From: Azoarcus sp. KH32C
GTDB lineage: Bacteria > Pseudomonadota > Gammaproteobacteria > Burkholderiales > Rhodocyclaceae
Reading direction: 5' to 3'
Length of the DNA stretch: 64,000 nt
NCBI RefSeq assembly: GCF_000349945.1
Contig: NC_020548.1
Coordinates: forward strand, 62,001 to 126,000
Positions 53,920 to 61,413 of the stretch are shown one piece after another. Made by a program: the position numbers and the translations under genes. Each line of letters begins with the position of its first letter. Position 1 is the first letter of the stretch. Under the pieces are notes generated by a model that saw nothing but the letters and a program-made list of their open reading frames with translations, was not told the DNA's origin and did no database searches.

Positions 53920-54084
53920 GATGCTGCTCCTGAAAAGTACCGACGGAAGCCGGTACAAATTCAGTATAGGCTTCTGCCTGTCGCGAAACCGGATTGCAAA
54001 AGATAAAGTTGGCGCCGGCACGTCCCCTCACGAATTCCGCGCTGCCATCCCCTTGGCTGCAGCCTGACCAGAGCAAGGATTCAC

Positions 54085-54783
54085 TCAGGCGGACAGCAAC
54101 GCCGCAACCAGTTCGCTCAGGTCGGCGTATTCCGGATGCCGCTTCTCCGTGTGAGGCCACGGCTTCTGTTCGCGATTGATCCACACCGCCTGCATGCCGG
54201 CATCGCGCGCGCCCAACACGTCGAGCACCGCGTCGTCGCCCACGTGCAGCACCTCGTGCGGCTGCACACCGACGGCCTCGGCCGCGACCCGGAAGATGCG
54301 GGGATCGGGCTTCGACACGCCCACCTTGAGCGCGGAGACGCTCGCCACGAACAGCGGTGCCACCTCAAGGCGCGACACGTCGGCGTTTCCGTTGGAGATA
54401 CTCACCAGCGGGTAACGCGCCGCCAGGAATTCCAGCGCGGGGAGCGCATCCGGATAAAAGCTCACGTTGTGGCGTTCGGCGAAGAAGACCTCGAAGGCCG
54501 CCCCGGCCAGCTGCGGGTCCTCCCCCGCATTGGACAGCGCCAGCCGGATCGACTCGCGCCGCAGCGCCGTCATGTCATGCGCCAGATCCGGCCGCTCCCG
54601 CCCCACGGCGTCGCGGATCTCGCGCAGCGCCTGGGGGCTCGCGTACATCGCGGCCGTCAGCGGAGCATTGCTTGCGAGCCATTCATGGAGCACCTGCTCG
54701 GCCCGGTCGATCGTCGGCCAGATCGGCCACAGCGTGTCGTCCAGGTCCAGCGAGATGGCTTTGATTTGTTTCAGGTTCAGCAT
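54085..54783 (-). CDS. HAD-superfamily hydrolase
   Basis: A 232-residue phosphatase-like protein. Motif I is AISLDLDDTLWPIWP, motif II LVSISNGN, the lysine is in GVSKPDPRIF and motif IV in HVGDDAVLDVLGARDAG. This is the L-2-haloacid dehalogenase-like subfamily with a helical cap, including YigB-type FMN phosphatases. Substrate unknown. The start codon ATG 54783 follows closely on the divergent gap. Confidence 0.88.
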   Translation of the reverse strand: MLNLKQIKAISLDLDDTLWPIWPTIDRAEQVLHEWLASNAPLTAAMYASPQALREIRDAVGRERPDLAHDMTALRRESIRLALSNAGEDPQLAGAAFEVFFAERHNVSFYPDALPALEFLAARYPLVSISNGNADVSRLEVAPLFVASVSALKVGVSKPDPRIFRVAAEAVGVQPHEVLHVGDDAVLDVLGARDAGMQAVWINREQKPWPHTEKRHPEYADLSELVAALLSA

Positions 54784-54961
54784 GTAGGAGATGGTACCCG
54801 ATAGGCGGGGAGTTCTCCTGTTCTTGGCGCGTCCTCAGTAGGCCCGATTCCGGCGTATCCGTTTCAGGCGCTCGTCGGCGAACTGTGCAACTTCAGGAGC
54901 CAGCGATCGCTCTCTGGAACGCTTCGCGTCGCGTCGGACCTGGAAACACGTTCCGGCGACT

Positions 54962-55546
54962 TCAGGTCTCGGTGCCGGCGATGACTCTCTCGATTCTTCG
55001 ATCTGGCACAAGCCACATGGCCGCCACGAAAACATACAGCGCCAACGACAGCCATCCTGCCTCAAACGATGCACCAATGGCCGCCAAATAGATGACGGGC
55101 GACAGCTTCCCCTTCCAGTCCGCGCCGACAGCACGCTTGAGGATGGACGTGGCCCCCTCCACGGCGATGATGCATCGCTGCAGGAGCGCGTACGCAATTG
55201 CAGCCATGAGCAGCACGAAGCCGTAGACCGCACAAGGAAGTTGAGCAAAGTGGTTCTCGCCCATCCAGCCGGTCGCGAAGGGCAGCAGCGAAAGCCAAAA
55301 AAGCAGATGGAGGTTCGCCCATAGCACGCCGCCGGAGATTCCCTTTGCCGCGTGCAGCAGGTGATGGTGGTTGTTCCAGTAAATGCCGACGTAGATGAAG
55401 CTCAGGACGTAGCTCAACACAACAGGCATGAGCGGCGCCAGGGAGTCCAGATCAGCGCCATGTGGAACCTTGAGCTCCAGCACCATGATCGTGATGATGA
55501 TCGCGAGAACACCGTCACTGAACGCTTCAAGCCGGCTCTTGCCCAT
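54962..55546 (-). CDS. TMEM175 family potassium-channel-like protein
   Basis: A 194-residue membrane protein. The N-terminus RLEAFSDGVLAIIITIMVLEL is the TMEM175 (formerly DUF1211) signature with the FSDGV filter motif, followed by five more hydrophobic segments and NNHHHLLHAAKG. Bacterial members conduct potassium as tetramers. It is on the same strand as the VOC and transglutaminase-like genes. Confidence 0.87.
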   Translation of the reverse strand: MGKSRLEAFSDGVLAIIITIMVLELKVPHGADLDSLAPLMPVVLSYVLSFIYVGIYWNNHHHLLHAAKGISGGVLWANLHLLFWLSLLPFATGWMGENHFAQLPCAVYGFVLLMAAIAYALLQRCIIAVEGATSILKRAVGADWKGKLSPVIYLAAIGASFEAGWLSLALYVFVAAMWLVPDRRIERVIAGTET

Positions 55547-55627
55547 CGCTGCCCCTCTGAAATCCAGTTATCGCACCGTCACTGTGCAACGATTTTTCGG
55601 TAACTTGCCGCCCCACCGCGCCTCAGG

Positions 55628-56059
55628 CTACCACTTGTCATGGCGATCCCGACGCTCCTGACGGTAGTTCGTAACCTCCAGGCGAACGCCATCCGGGTCG
55701 GCGAAGAAGCTTGCCCAGTAGTCCGGCGCATACTCGGTATAGAGCTTCGCCTCCGATGCCTCGACGCCAAGCGCGCGAAGTCGGTCGGCCACCGTTACGA
55801 CGTCCGCGACGGAGTCGACGCGAAGGCAAAAATGATGGAGCCCGGGGGCATAGGAGTCGTAGCCGGCGGAACTTCGGGATGGACGGAGAACAAAACCGAA
55901 ATGGCGGTTGAAGTACTGGATGTGAGGATCGCCGGCCAAAGAGAATTTGTTCTTCCGGAAGCCAAGCGCATCGATCAAGACGCGATCATAGAAGGCTTCA
56001 GAGCGTTGAAGGTCGGACACCGTGATGTAGATGTGGTCGATTCCGGTAACTTCAGTCAT
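55628..56059 (-). CDS. VOC family (glyoxalase/dioxygenase fold) protein
   Basis: A 143-residue protein with one full vicinal-oxygen-chelate domain pair. VTGIDHIYITVSDLQRSEAFYDRVL contains the first metal histidine, LHHFCLRVDSVADVV the second, and FFADPDGVRLEVTNY the glutamate. It might be a glyoxalase-, dioxygenase- or antibiotic-resistance-like enzyme; the sequence does not decide. It starts 24 bp after the transglutaminase-like gene. Confidence 0.85.
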   Translation of the reverse strand: MTEVTGIDHIYITVSDLQRSEAFYDRVLIDALGFRKNKFSLAGDPHIQYFNRHFGFVLRPSRSSAGYDSYAPGLHHFCLRVDSVADVVTVADRLRALGVEASEAKLYTEYAPDYWASFFADPDGVRLEVTNYRQERRDRHDKW

Positions 56060-56083
56060 GGCGTGCTCCGCGAATAAGAGGGC

Positions 56084-56662
56084 TCAGGCCGCAAGCTCAA
56101 TGTCCGGGAGATTCGCAAGCACATGGTCATAGCTTTCATAGCGCTCAAGAACCTCCACTACGACAGGCAGCGGTTCTGCCCAGATTTCCGGGAAGTCGCG
56201 TTCTTGCGGCTCTCTTATAGGAAACGCAAGCACTTCCACGGGAGGGCAAAACTGAGCACTGACGCCCGGCTTGTTGCCTCTGGCGTCAATCCTGTACCAA
56301 CCAAAGTCCTGGAGATAGACGGCATTCAAACCGTGTAGACAGTATGGGGCGCCACTATCTCCAACCGACAGGCGCTGATAGCAGAGCCCCGCCGGAACGC
56401 CATTTGCGCGAAGTAGGGCCGCGAGCAGATGGCTCTTGGCATAACAGTAGCCTGTCTTGTGGCGTAGTACATCCGACGCTCTGCACGTGACCGGGTTGAG
56501 CTTGAAGTCGGAACTGTGCCGAATCTCGTCCCTGACGAACTCAAAACACCGACGGACCAAGTCCTGTTCGGAGGTCGTGCCGCGCGCCAGACTACGAGCG
56601 ACTGCCGAGATGTTCGCGTCCTCGAAGTCGATGTACTTGCTTGGGGATAGGTAGCGATGCAT
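56084..56662 (-). CDS. Transglutaminase-like cysteine protease family protein
   Basis: A 192-residue protein from ATG 56662; the frame is open further to a TTG at 56710, which is less likely. The catalytic triad of the transglutaminase-like fold is visible: Cys in TGYCYAKSHLLAALLRANG, His in YCLHGLNAVYL and Asp in WYRIDARGN. Members are often proteases or amidases. Base composition is lower in GC than in the flanking chromosome, hinting at acquisition. Confidence 0.8.
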   Translation of the reverse strand: MHRYLSPSKYIDFEDANISAVARSLARGTTSEQDLVRRCFEFVRDEIRHSSDFKLNPVTCRASDVLRHKTGYCYAKSHLLAALLRANGVPAGLCYQRLSVGDSGAPYCLHGLNAVYLQDFGWYRIDARGNKPGVSAQFCPPVEVLAFPIREPQERDFPEIWAEPLPVVVEVLERYESYDHVLANLPDIELAA

Positions 56663-56752
56663 GCGTTTCTTGTGGTTGTTGGACTGAGCCACCGCGGCGG
56701 CAGATGCCAACGAGATTGTATGCAGCGATCCTGCAGCGTCAATCCTTCAACA

Positions 56753-57157
56753 TCAATGCTTCGGGCGACCGAGAGGCGGACGGTTCTTGCGATAGGAGTT
56801 CTTCAGTACGATCTTTCCGTCTCGAAACGTGAAGAGATCGCAACCATGGACTTCGACACGAGTGCCGTCCGCCCGCGTTCCCGTAAACGTCCACTCGGAC
56901 ACTCCCCTGTCCCCATGAACAAAATGGCGCGCGTTGCCCCAGTGTGCATCGGGGAAGGTTGCCCAGACTTCAGCAAAGCCAGCCCGCACTGCCTCACGGC
57001 CTTCGTATCGGGTGCCGCAGATGTCCGGGCCCGCCGAGGCTTCAAAGACACAGTCATCGCTCATGAACGACATGAGGGCATCGACGTCGTGGCGATTCCA
57101 CGCATCGGCAAAGGCCTGTAAGAACGCGGTGGTGACTTCTGCTATCAGTTTCGACAT
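56753..57157 (-). CDS. SnoaL-like NTF2-fold protein
   Basis: A 134-residue protein: AFADAWNRHDVDALMSFMSDDCVFEASAGPD, TRYEGREAVRAGFAEVWATFPDAHW and GCDLFTFRDGKIVLKNSYRK follow the NTF2-like cone fold. No specific substrate is visible. It lies immediately left of the first clear attC site, so it may be the terminal cassette of the array, although no attC was found after it. Confidence 0.8.
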   Translation of the reverse strand: MSKLIAEVTTAFLQAFADAWNRHDVDALMSFMSDDCVFEASAGPDICGTRYEGREAVRAGFAEVWATFPDAHWGNARHFVHGDRGVSEWTFTGTRADGTRVEVHGCDLFTFRDGKIVLKNSYRKNRPPLGRPKH

Positions 57158-57363
57158 GACTTAACCCCCTTCGGCGTGCACACCGAGGATGATGATCCTG
57201 TAGTTGAGGTAACGGGCGGCCGGACGCAGGCGACTCCAGGACTGACCACCATCCAGCCCCCGACGGCGAAAAGGCGCCCCGCTTACCGGACGTCCCGCTG
57301 ACCGTAATGTTGAGACTGATCGCTCATCATGGCAAACGGGGTCACACCCACGCGAATTGACAC

Positions 57364-57456
57364 CGATAACACTGCCGGCTCTCCCGTAGGCGCTGCGCGG
57401 CTTCATCGCGCAGCGTCCAGCGACCGAAGGGAGCGAGGTCGAGCGCAGGGTTATAC
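57364..57456 (-). repeat. Integron attC site
   Basis: On the minus strand GTATAAC is followed by a long imperfect palindrome (CGCTGCGCG-N7-CGCGCAGCG at its core, with GCTCCC facing GGGAGAGC) and ends in GTTATCG, the R''...R' layout of a cassette recombination site, 93 bp. It starts right after the stop of the truncated VOC gene, where a cassette's attC belongs. It fills most of the 300-bp gap before the SnoaL-like gene. Confidence 0.65.
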
Positions 57457-57457
57457 G

Positions 57458-57650
57458 TCACGGTTTGATTGGCTGCATCAAGTGGGCAATGGCACCCGTA
57501 GGGTCTGCCACAATACAAACCCTGCCAACGTCGGGAACCTCATGTGGGGGTACTACAACACTTCCCCCAAGCATCGGCGCCTGCTTTGCGCATTCATCGA
57601 CGTTTCCGACGGCGATATAGGAATGCCAAAATGATTTGCCGCTCGGTGTC
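57458..57650 (-). pseudogene. C-terminal fragment of a VOC-family cassette gene
   Basis: The frame reads TPSGKSFWHSYIAVGNVDEC, then LGGSVVVPPHEVPDVGRV and ends ADPTGAIAHLMQPIKP. This is the second half of a VOC/glyoxalase-like protein. Its 5' half has been replaced by the IS end at 57651 and is not found on the other side of the IS. An attC follows its stop. Confidence 0.8.
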
Positions 57651-57676
57651 TGAATCGCCCCGGGTTTCGCGGAGGC
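57651..57676 (+). repeat. IS left terminal inverted repeat
   Basis: 26 bp starting TGAATCGCCCC and ending CGGAGGC; exact reverse complement of 58937-58962. Confidence 0.9.
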
Positions 57677-57700
57677 TCCAACTCTTGAGAAGATGGAGCC

Positions 57701-58021
57701 ATGAAGAAGACGACGAAGTTCTCCCCCGAAGTGCGCGAGCGGGCCGTGCGCATGGTGTTCGAGCAGCGCGACCAGCATGGATCACAGTGGGCGGCGATCG
57801 AATCGATCGCGGCCAAGATCGGTTGCAGCGCGCAGACGCTGTCGAACTGGGTGCGCCGGTACGAGCGGGACACCGGGCAGCGTGATGGGGTCAGCACTGC
57901 AGAGGCGGCCCGCATCAAGGAGCTCGAGCGCGAGGTCCGCGAGCTGAAGAAGGCCAACGAGATTCTGCGCCTTGCCAGCGCGTATTTCGCGCAGGCGGAG
58001 CTCGACCGCCGCAACAAGTGA
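57701..58021 (+). CDS. IS3-family transposase OrfA
   Basis: A 106-residue protein: an HTH of the transposase-8 type (FSPEVRERAVRMVFEQ, and AAKIGCSAQTLSNWVRRYE) and a leucine-zipper-like C-terminus (IKELEREVRELKKANEILRL). It binds the terminal repeats and, in IS3 elements, is also the N-terminus of the OrfAB fusion. Its TGA overlaps the OrfB start. Confidence 0.93.
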   Translation: MKKTTKFSPEVRERAVRMVFEQRDQHGSQWAAIESIAAKIGCSAQTLSNWVRRYERDTGQRDGVSTAEAARIKELEREVRELKKANEILRLASAYFAQAELDRRNK

Positions 58022-58923
58022 TGAACAGTTTCATCGACACGCACCGCGAGCGCTTCGGGGTCGAGCCGATCTGCAGGGTGCTGCAGGTTGCCCCGTCGGC
58101 CTATCGTCGCGCGGTAGCCCGTCGGCGTGATCCCGCCTTGCGCTGTCTGCGAGCCCGTCGCGACGAGGTGCTGGAGGGGCACATCGAGCGGATCTGGGAG
58201 GCGAATCTGCAGGTGTATGGAGCGCGCAAGGTATGGCGGCAGTTGCAGCGGGAAGGCGTCGAGGTCGCCCGCTGCACGGTTGAACGGCTGATGCGTGCCC
58301 AGGGTTTGCGCGGTGCAATGCGCGGAAAGGCGCTGCGGACCACCCGCCCGGATTCGATTGCGCCGTGTCCGCTCGATCGCGTCAATCGCCAGTTCGTCGC
58401 CCAGCGCCCAAACCAATTGTGGGTGTCCGACTTTACGTATGTCTCGACCTGGCAGGGGTTCGTGTACGTCGCCTTTGTGGTCGACGTCTTCGCCCGCTAC
58501 ATCGTGGGTTGGCGCGTCAGTCGATCCATGCAGACCGAGTTCGTCCTCGACGCCCTGGAGCAGGCCCTGTGGGCTCGTCAGCCTGAACGTAATGCCTTGG
58601 TCCATCACAGCGATCGCGGTTCCCAGTACGTCTCGATCCGATACAGCGAACGTTTGGCAGAAGCGGGCATCGAGCCGTCGGTCGGCAGCCGTGGTGATAG
58701 CTACGACAATGCCCTGGCCGAAACCATCAACGGCCTGTACAAGGCCGAAGTCATCCACCGGCGAGGGCCTTGGAAGAGCGTTGAAGCGGTCGAGTTGGCC
58801 ACCCTCGAATGGGTCTCATGGTTCAACCATCACCGCTTGCTTGAGCCGATCGGGTACATTCCTCCCGCCGAAGCCGAGGCAAACTACTACCGCAACCTCA
58901 GCGAGCAGGCGGTCGCCGCCTGA
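58021..58923 (+). CDS. IS3-family transposase OrfB (DDE catalytic subunit)
   Basis: A 300-residue integrase-core transposase. An HTH_21 region (APSAYRRAVARRRDP, VYGARKVWRQLQREG) precedes the rve domain with the catalytic acids in LWVSDFTYVSTW, HHSDRGSQY and DNALAETINGLYK. ATG 58021 overlaps the orfA stop (TGATG), with GTG 58018 just upstream. The frame is intact, so the element may be active. Confidence 0.94.
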   Translation: MNSFIDTHRERFGVEPICRVLQVAPSAYRRAVARRRDPALRCLRARRDEVLEGHIERIWEANLQVYGARKVWRQLQREGVEVARCTVERLMRAQGLRGAMRGKALRTTRPDSIAPCPLDRVNRQFVAQRPNQLWVSDFTYVSTWQGFVYVAFVVDVFARYIVGWRVSRSMQTEFVLDALEQALWARQPERNALVHHSDRGSQYVSIRYSERLAEAGIEPSVGSRGDSYDNALAETINGLYKAEVIHRRGPWKSVEAVELATLEWVSWFNHHRLLEPIGYIPPAEAEANYYRNLSEQAVAA

Positions 58924-58936
58924 CTCAAACAAAACG

Positions 58937-58962
58937 GCCTCCGCGAAACCCGGGGCGATTCA
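58937..58962 (-). repeat. IS right terminal inverted repeat
   Basis: 26 bp ending GGGGCGATTCA; exact reverse complement of the left end at 57651-57676. Confidence 0.9.
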
Positions 58963-59093
58963 AACTGCCAAGACGGAGGCAGTTGGAGGTGAAGAGGGCG
59001 CAAATGAAGAATGCCAATGTCGTCTGCCAATACAACTAGCGGAAGGCTTAGCAGTGTTGCAAGAATTACAGCAAATAGGCGATGCATATTCAT
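58963..59093 (-). pseudogene. N-terminal fragment of an exported cassette protein
   Basis: From ATG 59093 the frame reads MHRLFAVILATLLSLPLVV (after two residues) and LADDIGILHLRPL, a signal peptide with about 20 mature residues, and then runs into the IS. The rest of the gene and its attC are missing. It starts 6 bp after the attC at 59099-59167, as a cassette gene should. Confidence 0.7.
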
Positions 59094-59098
59094 GATGG

Positions 59099-59167
59099 CT
59101 CTAACGTAAAAATAACCGGACGGAAAAAGCGCAGCTTTTTACGGTCCGGTTGATTTTATTGTTAGGG
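59099..59167 (-). repeat. Integron attC site
   Basis: On the minus strand CCCTAAC and GTTAGAG bound a 69-bp site with a strong hairpin: AACCGGAC and GTCCGGTT pair, as do AAAAAGC and GCTTTTT around TGC. Both core sites and the unpaired bases are as in attC sites. It lies between the duplicated-cassette gene and the next truncated gene. Confidence 0.75.
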
Positions 59168-59174
59168 TTAAGTG

Positions 59175-59513
59175 TCAGTAGCATTTGTTGATCGCAAATT
59201 CGTCAGGATATTTCTTAATTTCAAGCACGATAAAACCACCCCCTTTTCTAAAGGTTACCTCGCAAGTCGCCGAAGGGTCCCTAGTGCAGGAGAACTCTGG
59301 GTGCTGACTGTATTCGACCTGATTTGCATGTTTTGGGATGTCAGGAGACCACCCTTTATCCTGAAGTATTTTCTTTGCGGCTCCGTATTCGATCCCATCC
59401 ACGTCGTCACAGAGGTCAATTCCAGACCAATGCGCTTCGGCGTTTGACGCAATAAGCACTATCAATGCCAAGCAAATTGGTGCCATTGGCGTGTCGATAA
59501 AGTACGCTCGCAT
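59175..59513 (-). CDS. Exported small cassette protein, copy 1
   Basis: A 112-residue protein from ATG 59513 (an internal ATG 59486 gives the signal peptide MAPICLALIVLIASNAEA directly). The mature part, HWSGIDLCDDVDGIEYGAAKKIL and QHPEFSCTRDPSATCEVTFRKGGGF, has five cysteines, probably disulfide-bonded in the periplasm. Similar in style to integron-cassette proteins of unknown function. It is AT-richer than the chromosome around it. The copy at 59546 differs at three residues. Confidence 0.7.
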   Translation of the reverse strand: MRAYFIDTPMAPICLALIVLIASNAEAHWSGIDLCDDVDGIEYGAAKKILQDKGWSPDIPKHANQVEYSQHPEFSCTRDPSATCEVTFRKGGGFIVLEIKKYPDEFAINKCY

Positions 59514-59518
59514 GCTTG

Positions 59519-59538
59519 CCCTAACTTTATTGTTAGGG
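59519..59538. repeat. Collapsed attC site between duplicated cassettes
   Basis: CCCTAAC-TTTATT-GTTAGGG: both core sites are kept but the 50 or more bases of stem present in the sister site (59099-59167) are gone, leaving a 20-bp perfect palindrome. Confidence 0.6.
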
Positions 59539-59545
59539 TTAAGTG

Positions 59546-59884
59546 TCAGTAGCATTTGTTGATCGCAAATTCGTCAGGATATTTCTTAATTTCAAGCACG
59601 ATAAAACCATCCCCTTTTCTAAAGGTTACCTCGCAAGTCGCCGAAGGGACCCTAGTGCAGGAGAACTCTGGGTGCTGACTGTATTCGACCTGATTTGCAT
59701 GTTTTGGGATGTCAGGAGACCACCCTTTATCCTGAAGTATTTTCTTTGCGGCTCCGTATTCGATCCCATCCACGTCGTCACAGAGGTCAATTCCAGACCA
59801 ATGCGCTTCGGCGTTTGACGCAATAAGCACTATCAATGCAAAGCAAATTGGTGCCATTGGCGTGTCGATAAAGTACGCTCGCAT
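59546..59884 (-). CDS. Exported small cassette protein, copy 2
   Basis: A 112-residue near-copy of the 59175 gene, from ATG 59884. It differs in the signal peptide (F for L) and at two mature positions (V for D in RVPSAT; D for G in RKGDGF). All five cysteines are conserved. Because both copies stay open with mostly amino-acid-changing differences, relaxed selection or a short history is likely. It is the array member just before the 59890-59982 attC on the minus strand. Confidence 0.7.
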   Translation of the reverse strand: MRAYFIDTPMAPICFALIVLIASNAEAHWSGIDLCDDVDGIEYGAAKKILQDKGWSPDIPKHANQVEYSQHPEFSCTRVPSATCEVTFRKGDGFIVLEIKKYPDEFAINKCY

Positions 59885-59889
59885 GCTTG

Positions 59890-59982
59890 CCCTAACGTAG
59901 AAGTGAGGGGCAGCCGGAGCGCGAAGCGCGGAGGGAACCAAAAGTGTAGCTTTTGGCTGTCCGCTCGACTGCCGGGTTGGGC
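59890..59982 (-). repeat. Integron attC site
   Basis: On the minus strand GCCCAAC starts and GTTAGGG ends a 93-bp imperfect palindrome. Inner hairpins CCAAAAG/CTTTTGG and GCGC-TTC-GCGC and the outer GGCAGTC/GGCTGCC pairing are visible. The 60341 core site matches its GTTGGGC counterpart. Confidence 0.75.
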
Positions 59983-59983
59983 A

Positions 59984-60337
59984 TCAGTCGGCACACAGTT
60001 TTTCAACTCTGCCATGTTCAACGCGCAAATAGCAGCCCCACTCGTTCAGATATGCCGAGCAAACACCGTGAGCATCGCTCCCCACGGCCACGCCCTTTTC
60101 AGCAAGGCAAATGCCTTCGCATTGATCGGATCCAGTGCACACCTTTCCGGAATCCTTCGCTTTTACGTCGCAGACTTTGGGTTTCCCTGGATATGGCAAT
60201 CCTAGCGTCGTCCAGTTGCCCCCAATGGCAGCACAGTCCTCCTCCGTATTTGGGACTGATGGCTTTTCAGCGAGGCATGGGACAGCGATAAAAGCCAACG
60301 CGAAAGCCGCGCCTAGCGTAAGTGCAGGTCTATTCAT
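59984..60337 (-). CDS. Exported cysteine-rich cassette protein
   Basis: A 117-residue protein from ATG 60337. The signal peptide is NRPALTLGAAFALAFIAVPCLA, and the mature protein has eight cysteines (EEDCAAIGGNW, KVCDVKAKDSGKVCTGSDQCEGICLAEKG, HGVCSAYLNEWGCYL). It is therefore likely a disulfide-rich periplasmic protein of unknown function. It lies between the 59890-59982 attC and the 60341 core site, so it is the first cassette of the array. AT-richer than its surroundings. Confidence 0.72.
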   Translation of the reverse strand: MNRPALTLGAAFALAFIAVPCLAEKPSVPNTEEDCAAIGGNWTTLGLPYPGKPKVCDVKAKDSGKVCTGSDQCEGICLAEKGVAVGSDAHGVCSAYLNEWGCYLRVEHGRVEKLCAD

Positions 60338-60340
60338 GAT

Positions 60341-60347
60341 GCCCAAC
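60341..60347 (-). other. Integron core site (R'), start of the cassette array
   Basis: On the minus strand GTTGGGC stands 3 bp upstream of the first cassette's ATG, where an attC or attI crossover site belongs. No matching R'' core or palindrome is visible further right, so it could be an attI remnant. Confidence 0.5.
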
Positions 60348-60550
60348 GTGTTGTAGACAGCAATAATGATGTATATGCTGGCGAATTGCCGCATAATCCA
60401 GAATGCAAGTCACCGTACACCGCTGATTTCATTCTTCTTTACATGAAAGGGCCAGACTTATACGTCAATCATACACGGCATCATCCGGAAATTGCTTATT
60501 GCATGGGGCACGCGGCCGGAATTGTCCCTGCGTCTCTCGGATGGCCCCCT
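60348..60550. other. Gap without a recognised gene, beyond the cassette array
   Basis: About 200 bp of mixed composition between the first cassette and the ynfA-like remnant. I see no integron-integrase frame on either strand, no attC and no clear hairpin. Confidence 0.5.
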
Positions 60551-60643
60551 TCAACCGACCGGCGGCTGCAGGACGATGACCGCCATCCCTACGAGCGCAA
60601 TGGATGCTCCGCTGGTATCCCACGCCGTCAGCGAAACACCGAA
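60551..60643 (-). pseudogene. ynfA-like (UPF0060) C-terminal remnant
   Basis: The minus strand reads GVSLTAWDTSGASIALVGM then AVIVLQPPVG and stop, matching the last membrane helix and tail of YnfA-type proteins (typically GV.LT.WD..GA..AL.GMA.I...P). The upstream frame does not continue with the remaining three helices, so only about 30 codons survive. Confidence 0.5.
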
Positions 60644-60766
60644 CGATAACGATGCATCGCCCGTCTGTCCTTCGCCAATGGTCTGTGCTTTGAGAAGGCT
60701 TGCCCGCGGCGTACTATCGACCGCTTCCGGAAGCCATTCCAGCGATCTCCGTCCTCGAGAGGCTAC

Positions 60767-61393
60767 ATGCTGACTTTTCAACAATTCATCGGTTTTCTTC
60801 TTGCCGCCATCCTGATCACGGCGTCCCCGGGGCCCGACAACCTGATGGTGCTCAGCATGGGGATTTCCAAGGGCCGGCGGCAGGGGATCGCCTTTGGGCT
60901 GGGATGCGCGCTGGGTTGCCTGAGCCATACGGTCCTGGCGGTCGTTGGCGTGAGCGCACTCATTGCCGCGTCGCCAACGGCTTTCACCTTGCTCAAGGTG
61001 TGCGGTGGCCTTTACCTGATCTGGCTGGGCGTCAATGCGTTGCGCAGTCTGGGTGGCGCCGGGGTAGGGGCCGTGAAGTCAGATGAGACATCGCTGTCGA
61101 AGTTGTTCCTGAAGGGCGTCTTCGCGAATGCGATCAATCCGAAGGTGGTGCTGTTCTTTCTTTCATTCCTGCCGCAGTTCGTCATTCCGGCCAATGGCAA
61201 CGTCGGCTTGCAGATGGCCCTTCTGGGCGTGACGTTTACCGTCCAGGCCGCCGTGCTGTTCGGCGTGCTGGGCTATTTTTCCGGTGCGATCGGCCTGTGG
61301 CTCAATGCCAAGCCGAAAGCGAGCGCGATCCTCGACCGCGTCGCCGGCACGGTGTTCGTTGCATTGGGCTTGCGGCTGATCGTTAACCGCTGA
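60767..61393 (+). CDS. LysE/RhtB-family amino acid exporter
   Basis: A 208-residue membrane protein with six helices. The family signature ITASPGPDNLMVLSMGISKGRRQGIAFGLG lies at the N-terminus, followed by GGLYLIWLGVNALRS and FANAINPKVVLFFLSFLPQFV. Members export amino acids or homoserine lactones. ATG 60767 has GAGAGG upstream. It is convergent with prpF. Confidence 0.9.
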   Translation: MLTFQQFIGFLLAAILITASPGPDNLMVLSMGISKGRRQGIAFGLGCALGCLSHTVLAVVGVSALIAASPTAFTLLKVCGGLYLIWLGVNALRSLGGAGVGAVKSDETSLSKLFLKGVFANAINPKVVLFFLSFLPQFVIPANGNVGLQMALLGVTFTVQAAVLFGVLGYFSGAIGLWLNAKPKASAILDRVAGTVFVALGLRLIVNR

Positions 61394-61413
61394 TCGGCCG
61401 CGGAACTCGCGGG

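Larger units (their letters stand above)
57651..58962 (+). mobile_element. IS3-family insertion sequence, 1312 bp
   Basis: Perfect 26-bp terminal inverted repeats (57651-57676 and 58937-58962) beginning TGAATCGCCCC enclose overlapping orfA and orfB. Ends are TG...CA as in IS3. The 3-base flanks differ (GTC left, AAC right), so there is no target duplication. The element appears intact and complete. Confidence 0.92.
59155..59896. repeat. Tandem duplication, 2 x 371 bp
   Basis: Units 59155-59525 and 59526-59896 each begin TTTATTGTTAGGG and end GCCCTAAC. I see three base differences between them. Each holds one copy of the exported small-protein gene. The boundary is a short CCCTAAC-TTTATT-GTTAGGG palindrome. 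Confidence 0.92.

Noticed and set aside
55547..57157. Extension of the cassette array leftwards through the VOC, transglutaminase-like and SnoaL-like genes
   Set aside because: Gaps at 55547-55627, 56060-56083 and 56663-56752 show no convincing attC pair or long palindrome.
57458..57778. Full VOC gene running into the IS
   Set aside because: The upstream part of the frame is IS DNA, including its terminal repeat, so only 57458-57650 is native.
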